A DNA stretch of 60,576 bases, taken from NCBI RefSeq assembly GCF_001641335.1, contig NZ_LVEM01000012.1:497-61072 (forward strand), written 5' to 3'. Shown here one piece after another: positions 16,070 through 25,939 of the stretch. The position numbers were made by a program, and so were the translations under genes. The notes under the pieces were generated by a model. That model did no database searches. It had not been told where the DNA came from and saw only the letters and a program-made list of their open reading frames with translations. This DNA comes from Bradyrhizobium stylosanthis (GTDB lineage Bacteria > Pseudomonadota > Alphaproteobacteria > Rhizobiales > Xanthobacteraceae). Each line of letters starts with the position of its first letter. The stretch's first letter is position 1.

Positions 16070-17602
16070 ATGATCATCGAGTTTCGCTGTGAAGTTGAGC
16101 ATGCGCGGCGGTGGATGGACCGCGCGACGCTGTCGATCGACGGACGCGATGCGCCGGTCCAGATCGCTTGGACGGCAACGGCAGAGCCGCGGCCTGCAGG
16201 CCTCGACATGCTGTTCGAGCTCGAACGCCTTGTGCTGCACAAGGGCAAGGCGAGCGGCTCCGACCGGCTGAAGGTCATTCCGCAGCGAACGCAGGCGCGC
16301 GCCGCTACGGCCGACGTGATCGTCGATTTCACCAGCGCTGCGCGCGAGGCGGACTGCCCTGCCCCGCTGTATCTCCGCCCGCGCTTCAACGGAGCTACAG
16401 GCGAGAACGCCGCGCTCGCCGCCATTCTCGCCGGCGACCTGCCCGTCATCGAGATCGTCAACGAGGTCGACGGAGCGATCCTCGATCGCGGCCATCCCTC
16501 AGCCGAGATTGCGGCCGGCCTCAGCGGCGCGCTCGACACGATCATGGCGCGCACCCTGACCATGGTGGCGGCGATCCTGTCGGGACGGCCACGGATCGTA
16601 CCGCAGCTTGCGCAGCCCGCCACGGCGACAAGCCAGCGCGGCCCCGCTGCCTACGTGGTGCGCGGCCTCGCGGTGTCGATCGCCAAGGAGATCTATCGCC
16701 TCTGTTGCTACGCCCCGCACTGGCACGTCGGCTGGCGCTTCAACGACAATGCCGGCGTCTGGCAGACGAAAGATCTGTCGGGGCCGGCCTGGACCGTGCT
16801 CGGCGATCCCGGCAACCATTTCTACGCCGACCCATTCCCCATCACCTGGCGGGGACGGACCTTCGTCTTCTTCGAGGATCTCGATCACCGCGTCGGCAAG
16901 GGGATCATCTCGGCGATCGAGTTCGGCGACAGCGGACCGATCGGCGAGGTCGTGCCGGTGCTGGAGGAGCCCTGGCACCTCTCCTATCCCTTCCTGATCG
17001 AGGACGATGGCGAGTTGTGGATGATCCCGGAGAGCTCGCTCAACGGCGACGTCGCACTCTACCGATGCGTCCGGTTTCCGGACAGATGGGAGCGGCACGC
17101 GACGCTGCTGTCCGGCCTCGAGCTCGCCGATGCGACCATCACGCGGCACAACGGCCTGCACTATCTGTTCGGCGCCTGGCGCGACGGGACCGGCGGCTAT
17201 TCGGATTCGCTTGCGATCTACTACGCCGAGCAACTGCTCGGCCCCTGGCTGCCGCATGCCAGCAATCCGGTCCTGATCGATCGCGCCAGCACGCGGCCCG
17301 CCGGCAACTTCGTCACCATCGACGGCAAATTGTGGCGCCCGGTGCAGGACTGCGCCGGAGGCTACGGCGCCGGGCTGGCGCTGGCGGAAATCGTCGAGCT
17401 GTCGCCGACGACGTTCAGGCAGATCGTCCGCCACTCACTGAGGCCCGGACCGCTCTGGCCCGGGCGGAAGCTGCACACGCTGAACCGCTGCGGCCGGCTC
17501 GAGGTGATCGACGGATCGCGCGTCCAGCCCAAGCTGCAAGCCTTCGCGCGGCGATCTCCGTCGGCCGTCCTGTCGCCGCGCGCCCGGCCGTCGACCGCCT
17601 AG
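16070..17602 (+). CDS. GINT1-like beta-propeller protein with formyltransferase-like N-terminal part
   Basis: The product is 510 residues. Residues about 215-480 look like the bacterial counterpart of the N-terminal domain of glucosamine inositolphosphorylceramide transferase, a five-bladed GH43/GH32-type propeller. Motifs are NHFYADPFPITWRGRTFVFFED, HLSYPFLIEDDGELWMIPES and YLFGAWRDG, with repeating aspartates at blade starts. Residues 1-190 have an alternating pattern (YLRPRFNGATGENAALAAIL, PVIEIVNEVDGAIL, ARTLTMVAAIL) reminiscent of a decayed formyltransferase-like domain often found in front of this propeller. No GT64 domain follows. It is co-transcribed with the GT4 gene and may transfer or bind a sugar. 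The function call is tentative. Confidence 0.65.
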   Translation: MIIEFRCEVEHARRWMDRATLSIDGRDAPVQIAWTATAEPRPAGLDMLFELERLVLHKGKASGSDRLKVIPQRTQARAATADVIVDFTSAAREADCPAPLYLRPRFNGATGENAALAAILAGDLPVIEIVNEVDGAILDRGHPSAEIAAGLSGALDTIMARTLTMVAAILSGRPRIVPQLAQPATATSQRGPAAYVVRGLAVSIAKEIYRLCCYAPHWHVGWRFNDNAGVWQTKDLSGPAWTVLGDPGNHFYADPFPITWRGRTFVFFEDLDHRVGKGIISAIEFGDSGPIGEVVPVLEEPWHLSYPFLIEDDGELWMIPESSLNGDVALYRCVRFPDRWERHATLLSGLELADATITRHNGLHYLFGAWRDGTGGYSDSLAIYYAEQLLGPWLPHASNPVLIDRASTRPAGNFVTIDGKLWRPVQDCAGGYGAGLALAEIVELSPTTFRQIVRHSLRPGPLWPGRKLHTLNRCGRLEVIDGSRVQPKLQAFARRSPSAVLSPRARPSTA

Positions 17603-17670
17603 TTTTTTTTCAACCGCGCGGCGATCGCCAAACTAAAAAGTTCGAAAACAACCCCATGCACAGTAGAACG

Positions 17671-17689
17671 CGCCTTGTTTTAAAAGGCG
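17671..17689. terminator. Hairpin in the convergent gap before the ABC operon end
   Basis: CGCCTT (17671-17676) and AAGGCG (17684-17689) can pair around a 7-nt A/T loop. It lies 107 bp beyond the stop of the last minus-strand ABC gene and 68 bp beyond the plus-strand stop at 17602. A run of eight T follows that plus-strand stop at 17604-17611. The stem is short, so termination is only plausible. Confidence 0.3.
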
Positions 17690-17796
17690 AAATTCGCGCG
17701 CGCCGTGAGTTTGACCCGTCGGGCAAAACAGGAGCATGATGGCATCGTTGCCAAGGGCGTTCGCAGCGCTCCGGCAAGATCCCACACATCGCCAAT

Positions 17797-18776
17797 CTAA
17801 GCCTGCGGCACCTCGTCGAGATGGCATGCCGCCCATTGCTCGGCTCCGACCGCGCGAAGCGTCGGCTCCTCGGTGCGGCACCGATCGAACACGAACGGGC
17901 AGCGGGTGTGGAAGCGGCATCCCTTCGGCGGATTGATAGGGCTCGGCACGTCGCCGCCGAGAATGATCGGATTGCGCTGGGCACCCGGTTCGGGCAGCGG
18001 CACCGCCGAGAGCAGCGCCTTGGTGTAGGGATGCCTCGGCGCGGCGAAGATCTCGCGGCGCGGCGCGATCTCGACGATCTTGCCCAGATACATCACCGCG
18101 ACGCGGTGGGTCATGTGCTCGACGATGGCGAGGTCGTGGCTGATGAACAGCAGCGCGAGACCGAATTTCTGCTGCAGGTCCTGCAAGAGATTGACGACCT
18201 GCGCCTTGACCGAGACGTCGAGCGCCGAGACCGCCTCGTCGCACACGATCAGCTCGGGCTCCGCCGCAAGCGCCCGCGCGATGCCGATGCGCTGGCGCTG
18301 GCCGCCGGAGAATTCGTGCGGCCGGCGGTTCAGCGCCTCGCGCGGCAGACGCACGGTGTCCATCAGCTCCGTGACGCGGACCTCGAGGTCCTCCTTGGAC
18401 TTGGCGAGGCCGAAATTGCGGATCGGCTCGGCGAGAATGTCGCGCACGCGCATGCGCGGGTTGAGGCTGGAGAACGGGTCCTGGAACACCACCTGCACGC
18501 GCCGGCGCATCTGGCGCATCGTGCTCGGATGCGCGTCGTCGATGCGCTGGCCGTCGAGAATGACCTGCCCGGAGGTGATGTCGAACAGCCGCAAGATCGC
18601 ACGGCCGACCGTCGATTTGCCGCAGCCGGACTCGCCGACGAGCGACAGCGTTTCACCGCGCGCGATCTCGAAGGACACGCCGTCGACCGCATAGACGAAC
18701 TCGGACTTGCGGCTGAACAGGCCGGTCTTGATCGGAAAATGCTTCTTGAGGTCGTTGACCTGGAGCAGCGGAGGAC

Positions 18777-18780
<4 letters not shown>
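17797..18780 (-). CDS. Peptide-type ABC transporter ATPase (OppF/DppF-like), system 1
   Basis: The product is 327 residues: Walker A LVGESGCGKSTVGR (about 48-61), Q-loop VVFQDPFSSLNPRM, signature FSGGQRQRIGIARAL, Walker B LIVCDEAVSALD and switch SHD. The C-terminal oligo/dipeptide extension has the cysteine pattern GCRFHTRCPFVFDRC. OppF-type ATPases pair with OppD-type ones to drive import of peptides or peptide-like solutes. The ATG overlaps the stop of the upstream ATPase gene (ATGA), the tightest form of translational coupling. It is the last gene of a five-gene operon. Confidence 0.93.
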
Positions 18781-19766
<986 letters not shown>

Positions 19767-19785
19767 CGTGGTCAGCCTTTCGCCA

Positions 19786-20709
19786 TCACAGGCTCTTGGC
19801 CATGCGCGGATCGAGCGCATCGCGAAGGCCGTCGCCGAGCAGGTTCACGGCGAGCACGGTGACGGACAGGAAGGCCGCCGGGAAGAACACGATGTAGGGC
19901 TTGACCTGCCACAGCGCGCGGCCTTCGGCCATGATGTTGCCCCAGGACGGAATGGTGGGCGGCGTGCCCGCGCCGATGAACGACAGGATCGCCTCGGTGA
20001 TCATGGCGCTGGCGCAGATATAGGTCGCCTGGACAAGCATCGGTGCGACCGTGTTGGGCAGGATATGGCGGAGAATGATCATCGGCGTGCGCGTGCCGCA
20101 GGCGACCGCGGCGTCGACATAGGGCTGCTCGCGCAGCGACAGCACCACGCTGCGGACGAGGCGCGCGACGCGCGGGATCTCGGCGACGGTGATCGCCAGG
20201 ATGACGTTGCCGACGCTGCCGCGCGTCAACGCCATCAGCGCGATCGCGAGCAGGATCGGCGGGATCGACATCAGGCCGTCCATGAAGCGCATCAGAATGC
20301 CGTCGGCCCAGCGGATGAAGCCCGAGACCATGCCGATGGCAAGACCGGCCGCGGACGCGAAGATCGCGACCGACAGGCCGACCGTGAGCGAGACCCGCGC
20401 GCCGAACAGCACGCGCGAATAGATGTCGCGGCCGAGCACGTCGGTGCCGAACCAGAAATCGGCCGACGGCGCCCGCGTGCGCTTGGCAGGTGCAAGCGCG
20501 GTCGGATCGACCGTGCCGAGATAAGGCGCGAAAATCGCGATGAGGACGAGCGTCAGCAGCAGCGCGCCGCCGATCGCGACCGTCGGATGGCCGCGCAGCA
20601 GCCCGATGAAGCCGCGCCGGATCCTGACCGGCCGGAGTATCTCCGGCAGCTGCGGCGCGAGGACGAGGCCGGCCGGAAGCGATTGGGGATTGACGGTGGT
20701 ATCGGTCAA
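19786..20709 (-). CDS. Peptide-type ABC transporter permease (OppC/DppC-like), system 1
   Basis: This 307-residue inner-membrane protein has a cytoplasmic N-terminus, TM1 at about 45-62, and the family motif FGTDVLGRDIYSRVLFGARVSL near 87-108. The EAA-type loop around YVDAAVACGTRTPMIILRHILPN (about 200-222) contacts the ATPases. The C-terminus LLGDGLRDALDPRM is typical of DppC. It is coupled to the DppB-like gene by a 4-bp overlap and is followed by the ATPase gene after 19 bp. Confidence 0.92.
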   Translation of the reverse strand: MTDTTVNPQSLPAGLVLAPQLPEILRPVRIRRGFIGLLRGHPTVAIGGALLLTLVLIAIFAPYLGTVDPTALAPAKRTRAPSADFWFGTDVLGRDIYSRVLFGARVSLTVGLSVAIFASAAGLAIGMVSGFIRWADGILMRFMDGLMSIPPILLAIALMALTRGSVGNVILAITVAEIPRVARLVRSVVLSLREQPYVDAAVACGTRTPMIILRHILPNTVAPMLVQATYICASAMITEAILSFIGAGTPPTIPSWGNIMAEGRALWQVKPYIVFFPAAFLSVTVLAVNLLGDGLRDALDPRMAKSL

Positions 20710-21647
20710 TAGCGGATCCTCGGGTCAACGAGCGTATAGGTGACGTCGATCATCAGGTTGACGAGGACGTAGACGAAGCTGAACAGCAGCACGATGCCCT
20801 GGATGACGGGATAGTCGCGGCGCAGGATCGCATCGATCGTGAGCCGGCCAAGGCCGGGGATCGCGAATACGCTTTCCGTCACGACCGCGCCGCCGATCAG
20901 GAGCGCGATGCCGATCCCGATCACGGTGACGATCGGCACCGACGCATTCTTGAGCGCGTGAATGAACAAGATGCCGCCCTGCCCGAGGCCCTTGGCCTTG
21001 GCGGTGCGGATATAATCCTGTTGCAGAACCTCGAGCATGGCGGCGCGCGTAATGCGCGCGACCAGCGCGATATAGACACAGCCAAGCGCGACCGCCGGCA
21101 GGATCAGGTTCTCAAGCCACGGCCAGAAGCCCTGGGTGAGCGGCGTGTAGCCCTGCACCGGAAGCCATTCGAGCTCCAGCGCGAAGATGTAGGCGAGCAT
21201 GTAGCCGACCACGAAGACGGGCAACGAGAAGCCGAACACCGCAAAGCCCATGATGACGCGGTCGATCAGGCTGCCGGCCTTCCAGGCCGCGACCACGCCG
21301 AGCGGGACCGCGACCACGATGGTGAGCAGCAGCGTGACGATCATCAGCGACAGCGTCGGTCCGAGACGCTGCCCGATCATCGCCGAAACCGGCAGGTTGG
21401 TGAAGATCGAGGTGCCGAGATCGCCATGCAGGATGCGCCAGACCCAGCTTCCGAACTGGATCAGGAAGGGCCGGTCGAGGCCGAGGCTCTGGCGGATGCG
21501 TTCTACATCCTCCGGACTGGCCTGGTCGCCTGCAATGACCACGGCCGGATCGCCCGGCGCGATGTAGAGCAGGCTGAACACGAACAGTGCGACGATCGCC
21601 ATCACCGGCAGGGTGGCGACGATGCGCCGGAGGATGTAGGAAAGCAT
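20706..21647 (-). CDS. Peptide-type ABC transporter permease (OppB/DppB-like), system 1
   Basis: The product is 313 residues and begins MLSYILRRIVATLPVMAIVALFVF, the standard DppB start. It then has the periplasmic stretch IAPGDPAVVIAGDQASPEDVERIRQSLGLDRP, the EAA loop DYIRTAKAKGLGQGGILFIHALKN (about 218-241) and the C-terminal LMIDVTYTLVDPRIRY. It forms the translocation pore with the DppC-like partner. The stop overlaps the next start by 4 bp, and the binding-protein gene ends 17 bp upstream. Confidence 0.92.
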   Translation of the reverse strand: MLSYILRRIVATLPVMAIVALFVFSLLYIAPGDPAVVIAGDQASPEDVERIRQSLGLDRPFLIQFGSWVWRILHGDLGTSIFTNLPVSAMIGQRLGPTLSLMIVTLLLTIVVAVPLGVVAAWKAGSLIDRVIMGFAVFGFSLPVFVVGYMLAYIFALELEWLPVQGYTPLTQGFWPWLENLILPAVALGCVYIALVARITRAAMLEVLQQDYIRTAKAKGLGQGGILFIHALKNASVPIVTVIGIGIALLIGGAVVTESVFAIPGLGRLTIDAILRRDYPVIQGIVLLFSFVYVLVNLMIDVTYTLVDPRIRY

Positions 21648-21664
21648 CTGGCCTCAGCACAGCA

Positions 21665-23269
21665 TCAAGCGGATTTCGACACGCCCCAGAAGAACGGCAG
21701 CGGCCCCTTGGCGATGCCGGAGACGTTCTTGCGCCAGGCCGTGTAGGTCAGGAAGAAGCCGGTCGGCGCATAGACGACATCCTCGATCGCCGCCTTGTTG
21801 ACCCGCCCGATCGCCGCCTTCTCTTCCTCGACATTCTTGGCGTCGAACCAGGACGTGATCTCCTTCTCGGTGTTCGGGCTGTTGGGCCAGCCGAACCAGG
21901 CCTTGTCGCCGTTGGCGCGGATGGCGGTGTAAGCGGCGGGCGTGATGCAATCCGCGCCGGCATGCCAGCTGTGGAACATGTTCCAGCCGCCCTGTCCCGG
22001 CGGCGTCTTCGCCGCACGGCGGGAGCCGACCGTGCCCCAATCGGTGGCGACGAAGTCGACATTCATGCCAAGCTTCTTGAGGAGGTCGGCCGTGACGTCG
22101 CCCTGCGCCTTCGTGATCGGCTGGTCCTGTGCCACGAGGCAGGTCACCGGCTGGCCGGAATAGCCGCTCTCGGCGAGCAGCTTCTTGGCGGCGTCGAAAT
22201 CGCGCTTGCCCTTGAGGATGTCTCCGCCCAATTCGTTGTAGACCGGCGTATCGGGCGTGAAGAAGCCGGGCAGCGGCTTCCACAGCGCGGTGTCGTCGCC
22301 GACGATCGCACGCATGTAGTCTTCCTGGCTCAGCGCCATCAGCACCGCGCGCCGCGCCCGCACGTCGTTGAACGGCGCGAACAGGTGGTTCATGCGGAAC
22401 GAGCCGATATTGCCGAGGGGATCGCCGATATCGACGCTGATGTTCTTGTTCTTCTTCAGCACGGGCACGAGATCCGCGATCGGGTTCTCCCACCAATCGA
22501 CCTCGCCGTTCTGCAGCGCCGCGGCGGCGGTCGCGGGATCGGGCATCACGATCCATTCGATGCGATCGAGCAGCATCTGCTTGCCGCCCGCGAGCCACGA
22601 CGGCTTCTCCTGCCGCGGCACGTAGTCGGCGAATTTTTCGAACACCGCCTTGGCGCCCGGCACCCATTCGCCCTTGGCGAACTTCATTGGGCCGGAACCG
22701 ACATATTCGGTGATCTGCTTGAACGGATCGGTCTTGGCGATGCGCTCCGGCATGATGAACGAGCACGGCGCATTGTTCTTGGCCAGCGCGTAGGTCATCT
22801 TCGGGAAGGGTTGCTTCAAGACCCATTTGAAGGTGCGGTCGTCGACAGCAGTCAGCTCCTGCTGGATCGCAAGAATCATCAGGCCCATCGGATCGCGCGC
22901 CGCCCAGCGCGACAGGCTGGCGACGACGTCCTTGCTCAGCACCGGCTCGCCGTCGTGGAATTTGAGGCCGGGGCGCAGCTTGAAGATCCAGGTCTTGCCG
23001 TCGTCGGTGGTCTCCTCGGACTCCACCATCTGACGTTGCGGCTGAAGCTGCGCGTCGATGCCGTAAAGCGTGTCCCAGACCAGCGCTGCGGCGTTGCGGA
23101 CAACGTATTGCGTACCCCAGATCGGGTCGAAATTGGCCAGATTGGCCTGGGGAACGAAGCGCAGGGTGCGGGCCGCTGCGCCTTGGCCGATCGCCGGGGC
23201 CGAAAGGCCGCCCGACAATGCCAAACCGCCCGCGCCAGCCAGTCCCTTCAATACGGTCCTGCGATCCAT
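21665..23269 (-). CDS. Periplasmic solute-binding protein, family 5 (Tat-exported), system 1
   Basis: The product is 534 residues. The start at 23269 is set by GGGAGGA just upstream. The N-terminus MDRRTVLKGLAGAGGLAL carries a twin-arginine signal, with cleavage probably after SAPAIGQ. The body is a class C (SBP_bac_5) binding protein: FVPQANLANFDPIW, LKFHDGEPVLSKDVVASLSRW, VGSGPMKFAKGEW and FNDVRARRAVLMALSQEDY. It is the first gene of the system 1 operon. The ligand is unknown; with hydantoin and amide genes next door it may bind something other than ordinary peptides. Confidence 0.92.
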   Translation of the reverse strand: MDRRTVLKGLAGAGGLALSGGLSAPAIGQGAAARTLRFVPQANLANFDPIWGTQYVVRNAAALVWDTLYGIDAQLQPQRQMVESEETTDDGKTWIFKLRPGLKFHDGEPVLSKDVVASLSRWAARDPMGLMILAIQQELTAVDDRTFKWVLKQPFPKMTYALAKNNAPCSFIMPERIAKTDPFKQITEYVGSGPMKFAKGEWVPGAKAVFEKFADYVPRQEKPSWLAGGKQMLLDRIEWIVMPDPATAAAALQNGEVDWWENPIADLVPVLKKNKNISVDIGDPLGNIGSFRMNHLFAPFNDVRARRAVLMALSQEDYMRAIVGDDTALWKPLPGFFTPDTPVYNELGGDILKGKRDFDAAKKLLAESGYSGQPVTCLVAQDQPITKAQGDVTADLLKKLGMNVDFVATDWGTVGSRRAAKTPPGQGGWNMFHSWHAGADCITPAAYTAIRANGDKAWFGWPNSPNTEKEITSWFDAKNVEEEKAAIGRVNKAAIEDVVYAPTGFFLTYTAWRKNVSGIAKGPLPFFWGVSKSA

Positions 23270-23423
23270 GAAGTCCTCCCAGTAATGCCGTGATGCCAGC
23301 TGTTCATTGGCAAAGGGCAAGTGAAACCGAGCCCATTTGCAAGCAAATGGTATGCCACTAAATGCCCAATCGCCAGCGGCATCTCATCGACTTTTTGGTG
23401 AGCCCAAGTTGACTTGCAAGACC

Positions 23424-25094
23424 TTACAGAGCAGCCGCGAGCACTTCGCCGGTCTCGATATGCGGGATCGCCTCGACCAGCTTGCGGGTGTAGTCGGTCT
23501 TCGGATTATCGAACAACGCCCGGCTCTCGCCCTGCTCGACGATGCCGCCGTTGCGCAGCACGATGGTGCGGTCGCACAGCATGCGCACCACGTTGAGATC
23601 GTGGCTGACGAACAGCAGCGCGATGTCGTTCTCGCGGCGCAGGCGATCGAGCAGTTGCAGCACGACGGCCTGCACGGAAACGTCGAGCGCCGCCGTCGGC
23701 TCGTCCAGGACGAGCAGCCGCGGCCGGCAGGCAATGGCACGGGCGATGCCGACCCGGGCCTTCTGGCCGCCCGAGAGCTGGTGCGGGAAGCGCGGCAGAA
23801 GGTCGAGCGGCAGCCCCACCCGCTCGGCGCATTCCTCCACGCGCTGGCGCAATGCGTCGCCCGCGCGCATGCCGTCGAGCCGCATCAGGGGATGGGCAAT
23901 GCAGTCGAAGGCGGTGTAGCGCGGGTTGAGGCTCTCGTTCGGGTCCTGGAACACCATCTGGATGTCTTTGCGCAGCGGCGAGCGATGGAAGTCGCGTGCC
24001 GCCACATGGCCGATCGACTGCCCGTCGAACACGATGTCGCCTTCGCTCGGGTCGATCAGCCGGCAGATCATCCGCGAGGTCGTGCTCTTGCCGGAGCCGG
24101 ACTCGCCGACGAGACCGACGCTCTCGCCGCCGGCCATGGTCATGGAGAAGTCGGCGACCGCGGCCGAGCCCTGGTCGAAACGTTTCGCGAGCTGGCGCAC
24201 TTGCAGCAGCGGGGGCGTGCCGTGTTCGGGCTCCCGCCTCGGCTTGCCGACAACGGCGGAATAACGCTCCCGCTCCTCTTCGGTCACGAGATCCTCGATC
24301 CGGGACGTCGCGGTCGGCGATGCCGCCACCAGGCGCTTCGTATAGGCGTGCTGCGGCGCGGAGAAGAGCGTCCGCGGGCTCGCCTCCTCGACGATGCGGC
24401 CGCGCTCCATCACGGCGATGCGGCGGCAATAGCGCGCCGCAAGGCCAAGGTCGTGCGTGATCAGGATCGTCGCCATGCCGCGCGCGGCGGCGATGTCCGC
24501 CAGCAGATCCATCACCACCTTCTGCGTGGTGACGTCGAGCCCGGTGGTCGGCTCGTCCGCGATCAAGAGCGCGGGATTGCAGGAGATCGCGATCGCGATC
24601 ATGACGCGCTGGCACATGCCACCGGAGAGCTCGTGCGGATAGGCATTCATCCGCGCCTCGGGATCGCGGATCTGCACCGCGCGCAGCAGGTCGAGCGCCT
24701 CGGCGCGCGCGGCGTCCTTCGAGATTCGCTTGTGGGTGAGGATCGCGTCCGCGATCTGCAGGCCGATCGCGCGGATCGGGTTGAGCGCCGCCCGCGGATT
24801 CTGGAAGATCATCGACATCGCGGCGCCCTGGAGCTGACGGAGATCGTCGCCCCTGAGCTTCGTCACATCCTGCCCGCGAAACAGGATCTTGCCGCCGGTG
24901 ACGCGTCCGGCCGCATCCAGCAGCCGCGTCGTGGCGAAGCCGGTGACCGATTTGCCCGAGCCGCTCTCGCCGACGAGGCCGAGCATCTCGCCCTTTCCGA
25001 CCGTGAGCGTCACGCCGCGCACGGCCTCGACCATGCCCCGCCGCGTCGAGAACGCGACATGGAGGTCGTCGATCCTGAGCAGTTCCTCGCTCAT
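23424..25094 (-). CDS. Fused double ATPase of a peptide-type ABC transporter, system 2
   Basis: The 556-residue product carries two complete nucleotide-binding domains. The first (about 1-260) has LVGESGSGKSVTG, MIFQNPRAALNPI, LSGGMCQRVMIAIAI and LLIADEPTTGLD. The second (about 285-545) has LVGESGSGKSTTS, MVFQDPNESLNPR, LSGGQKARVGIARAI and LLVLDEPTAALD. This is the GsiA/YejF arrangement, equal to OppD plus OppF in one chain. The start at 25094 is chosen because it overlaps the upstream permease stop (ATGA) and begins directly at the domain; the frame runs on to 25247 with a non-family leader. It is the last gene of system 2. Confidence 0.93.
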   Translation of the reverse strand: MSEELLRIDDLHVAFSTRRGMVEAVRGVTLTVGKGEMLGLVGESGSGKSVTGFATTRLLDAAGRVTGGKILFRGQDVTKLRGDDLRQLQGAAMSMIFQNPRAALNPIRAIGLQIADAILTHKRISKDAARAEALDLLRAVQIRDPEARMNAYPHELSGGMCQRVMIAIAISCNPALLIADEPTTGLDVTTQKVVMDLLADIAAARGMATILITHDLGLAARYCRRIAVMERGRIVEEASPRTLFSAPQHAYTKRLVAASPTATSRIEDLVTEEERERYSAVVGKPRREPEHGTPPLLQVRQLAKRFDQGSAAVADFSMTMAGGESVGLVGESGSGKSTTSRMICRLIDPSEGDIVFDGQSIGHVAARDFHRSPLRKDIQMVFQDPNESLNPRYTAFDCIAHPLMRLDGMRAGDALRQRVEECAERVGLPLDLLPRFPHQLSGGQKARVGIARAIACRPRLLVLDEPTAALDVSVQAVVLQLLDRLRRENDIALLFVSHDLNVVRMLCDRTIVLRNGGIVEQGESRALFDNPKTDYTRKLVEAIPHIETGEVLAAAL

Positions 25095-25939
25095 GTGCGC
25101 ATGCGGGGATCGAGAATATCCCGCATCCCGTCCCCGAGGAGATTGAAGCACAGCACGGCCAGCATCAAGGCGAGGCCCGGAAAGGCCACCAGCCACCATC
25201 GCCCGGTCGAGATGAAGCGCGCACCTTCCGCGACCATGATGCCCCACTCCGGCGTCGGCGGCTTGACGCCGAGACCGATGAAGGACAGCCCGGCCGCGTT
25301 CAGGATGGCCCAGCCGAGGTTGAGCGAGATCTGCACCGCCATGGCCGGCAGGATGTTCGGCAGCAGGAAGCGCAGCACTACCGAGAAATGGCTCTCGCCG
25401 CAGGCGCGCGCGGCCTCGACCCAGCCGACATTGCGGCGGACGTTGACCTCGGCCCGCGCGAAGCGGATGTAGAAGGGAAGATTGATGATCGCGGTCGCGA
25501 TCACGATGTTCTCGATCCGGTTGCCGAGCGCTGCAACCATCGCCATCGCCAGCACGAACAGCGGAAAGGCCATCATCACGTCGACGAAACGACCGACCGC
25601 GCGGTCGAGCTTGCCGCCGGCATAGCCGCAGAACGAGCCGACCACGGCGCCGATCAGGAAGGAGATGCCGACCGCGGAGACCGCGATGGCAAGATCGAGC
25701 CGCGCGGCGACGATGAGGCGGCTGAACACGTCGCGGCCGAGCTGGTCGGTGCCGGCAAGGTGCGCCGCGCTCGGTGGCAGCAAGGCTTCCGAGACATTGG
25801 AGACAACAGGATCGTAAGGCACGATCCAGGGCCCGAAGATCGCGAGCAGCACGAACAGGAGCACGCCGGTCGCGGCAACCGCGGTGAGCGGATTGCCGCG
25901 CAGGATCCAGACCGAGTGGCGGAGCGTTGCGCTGGTCAT
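25091..25939 (-). CDS. Peptide-type ABC transporter permease (DppC-like), system 2
   Basis: This 282-residue membrane protein has TM1 at about 18-38, AGTDQLGRDVFSRLIVAARLDL near 62-83, the EAA loop WVEAARACGESHFSVVLRFLLPN (about 175-197) and a C-terminus ending LLGDGMRDILDPRMRT. Both ends overlap their neighbours by 4 bp, so permease-permease-ATPase are translationally coupled. Confidence 0.92.
   Translation of the reverse strand: MTSATLRHSVWILRGNPLTAVAATGVLLFVLLAIFGPWIVPYDPVVSNVSEALLPPSAAHLAGTDQLGRDVFSRLIVAARLDLAIAVSAVGISFLIGAVVGSFCGYAGGKLDRAVGRFVDVMMAFPLFVLAMAMVAALGNRIENIVIATAIINLPFYIRFARAEVNVRRNVGWVEAARACGESHFSVVLRFLLPNILPAMAVQISLNLGWAILNAAGLSFIGLGVKPPTPEWGIMVAEGARFISTGRWWLVAFPGLALMLAVLCFNLLGDGMRDILDPRMRT

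Noticed and set aside
16111..17739. Plus-strand frame of 542 codons overlapping the GINT1-like gene in another phase
   Set aside because: The product is an arginine-rich low-complexity chain; the 16070 frame has propeller motifs and better third-position composition.
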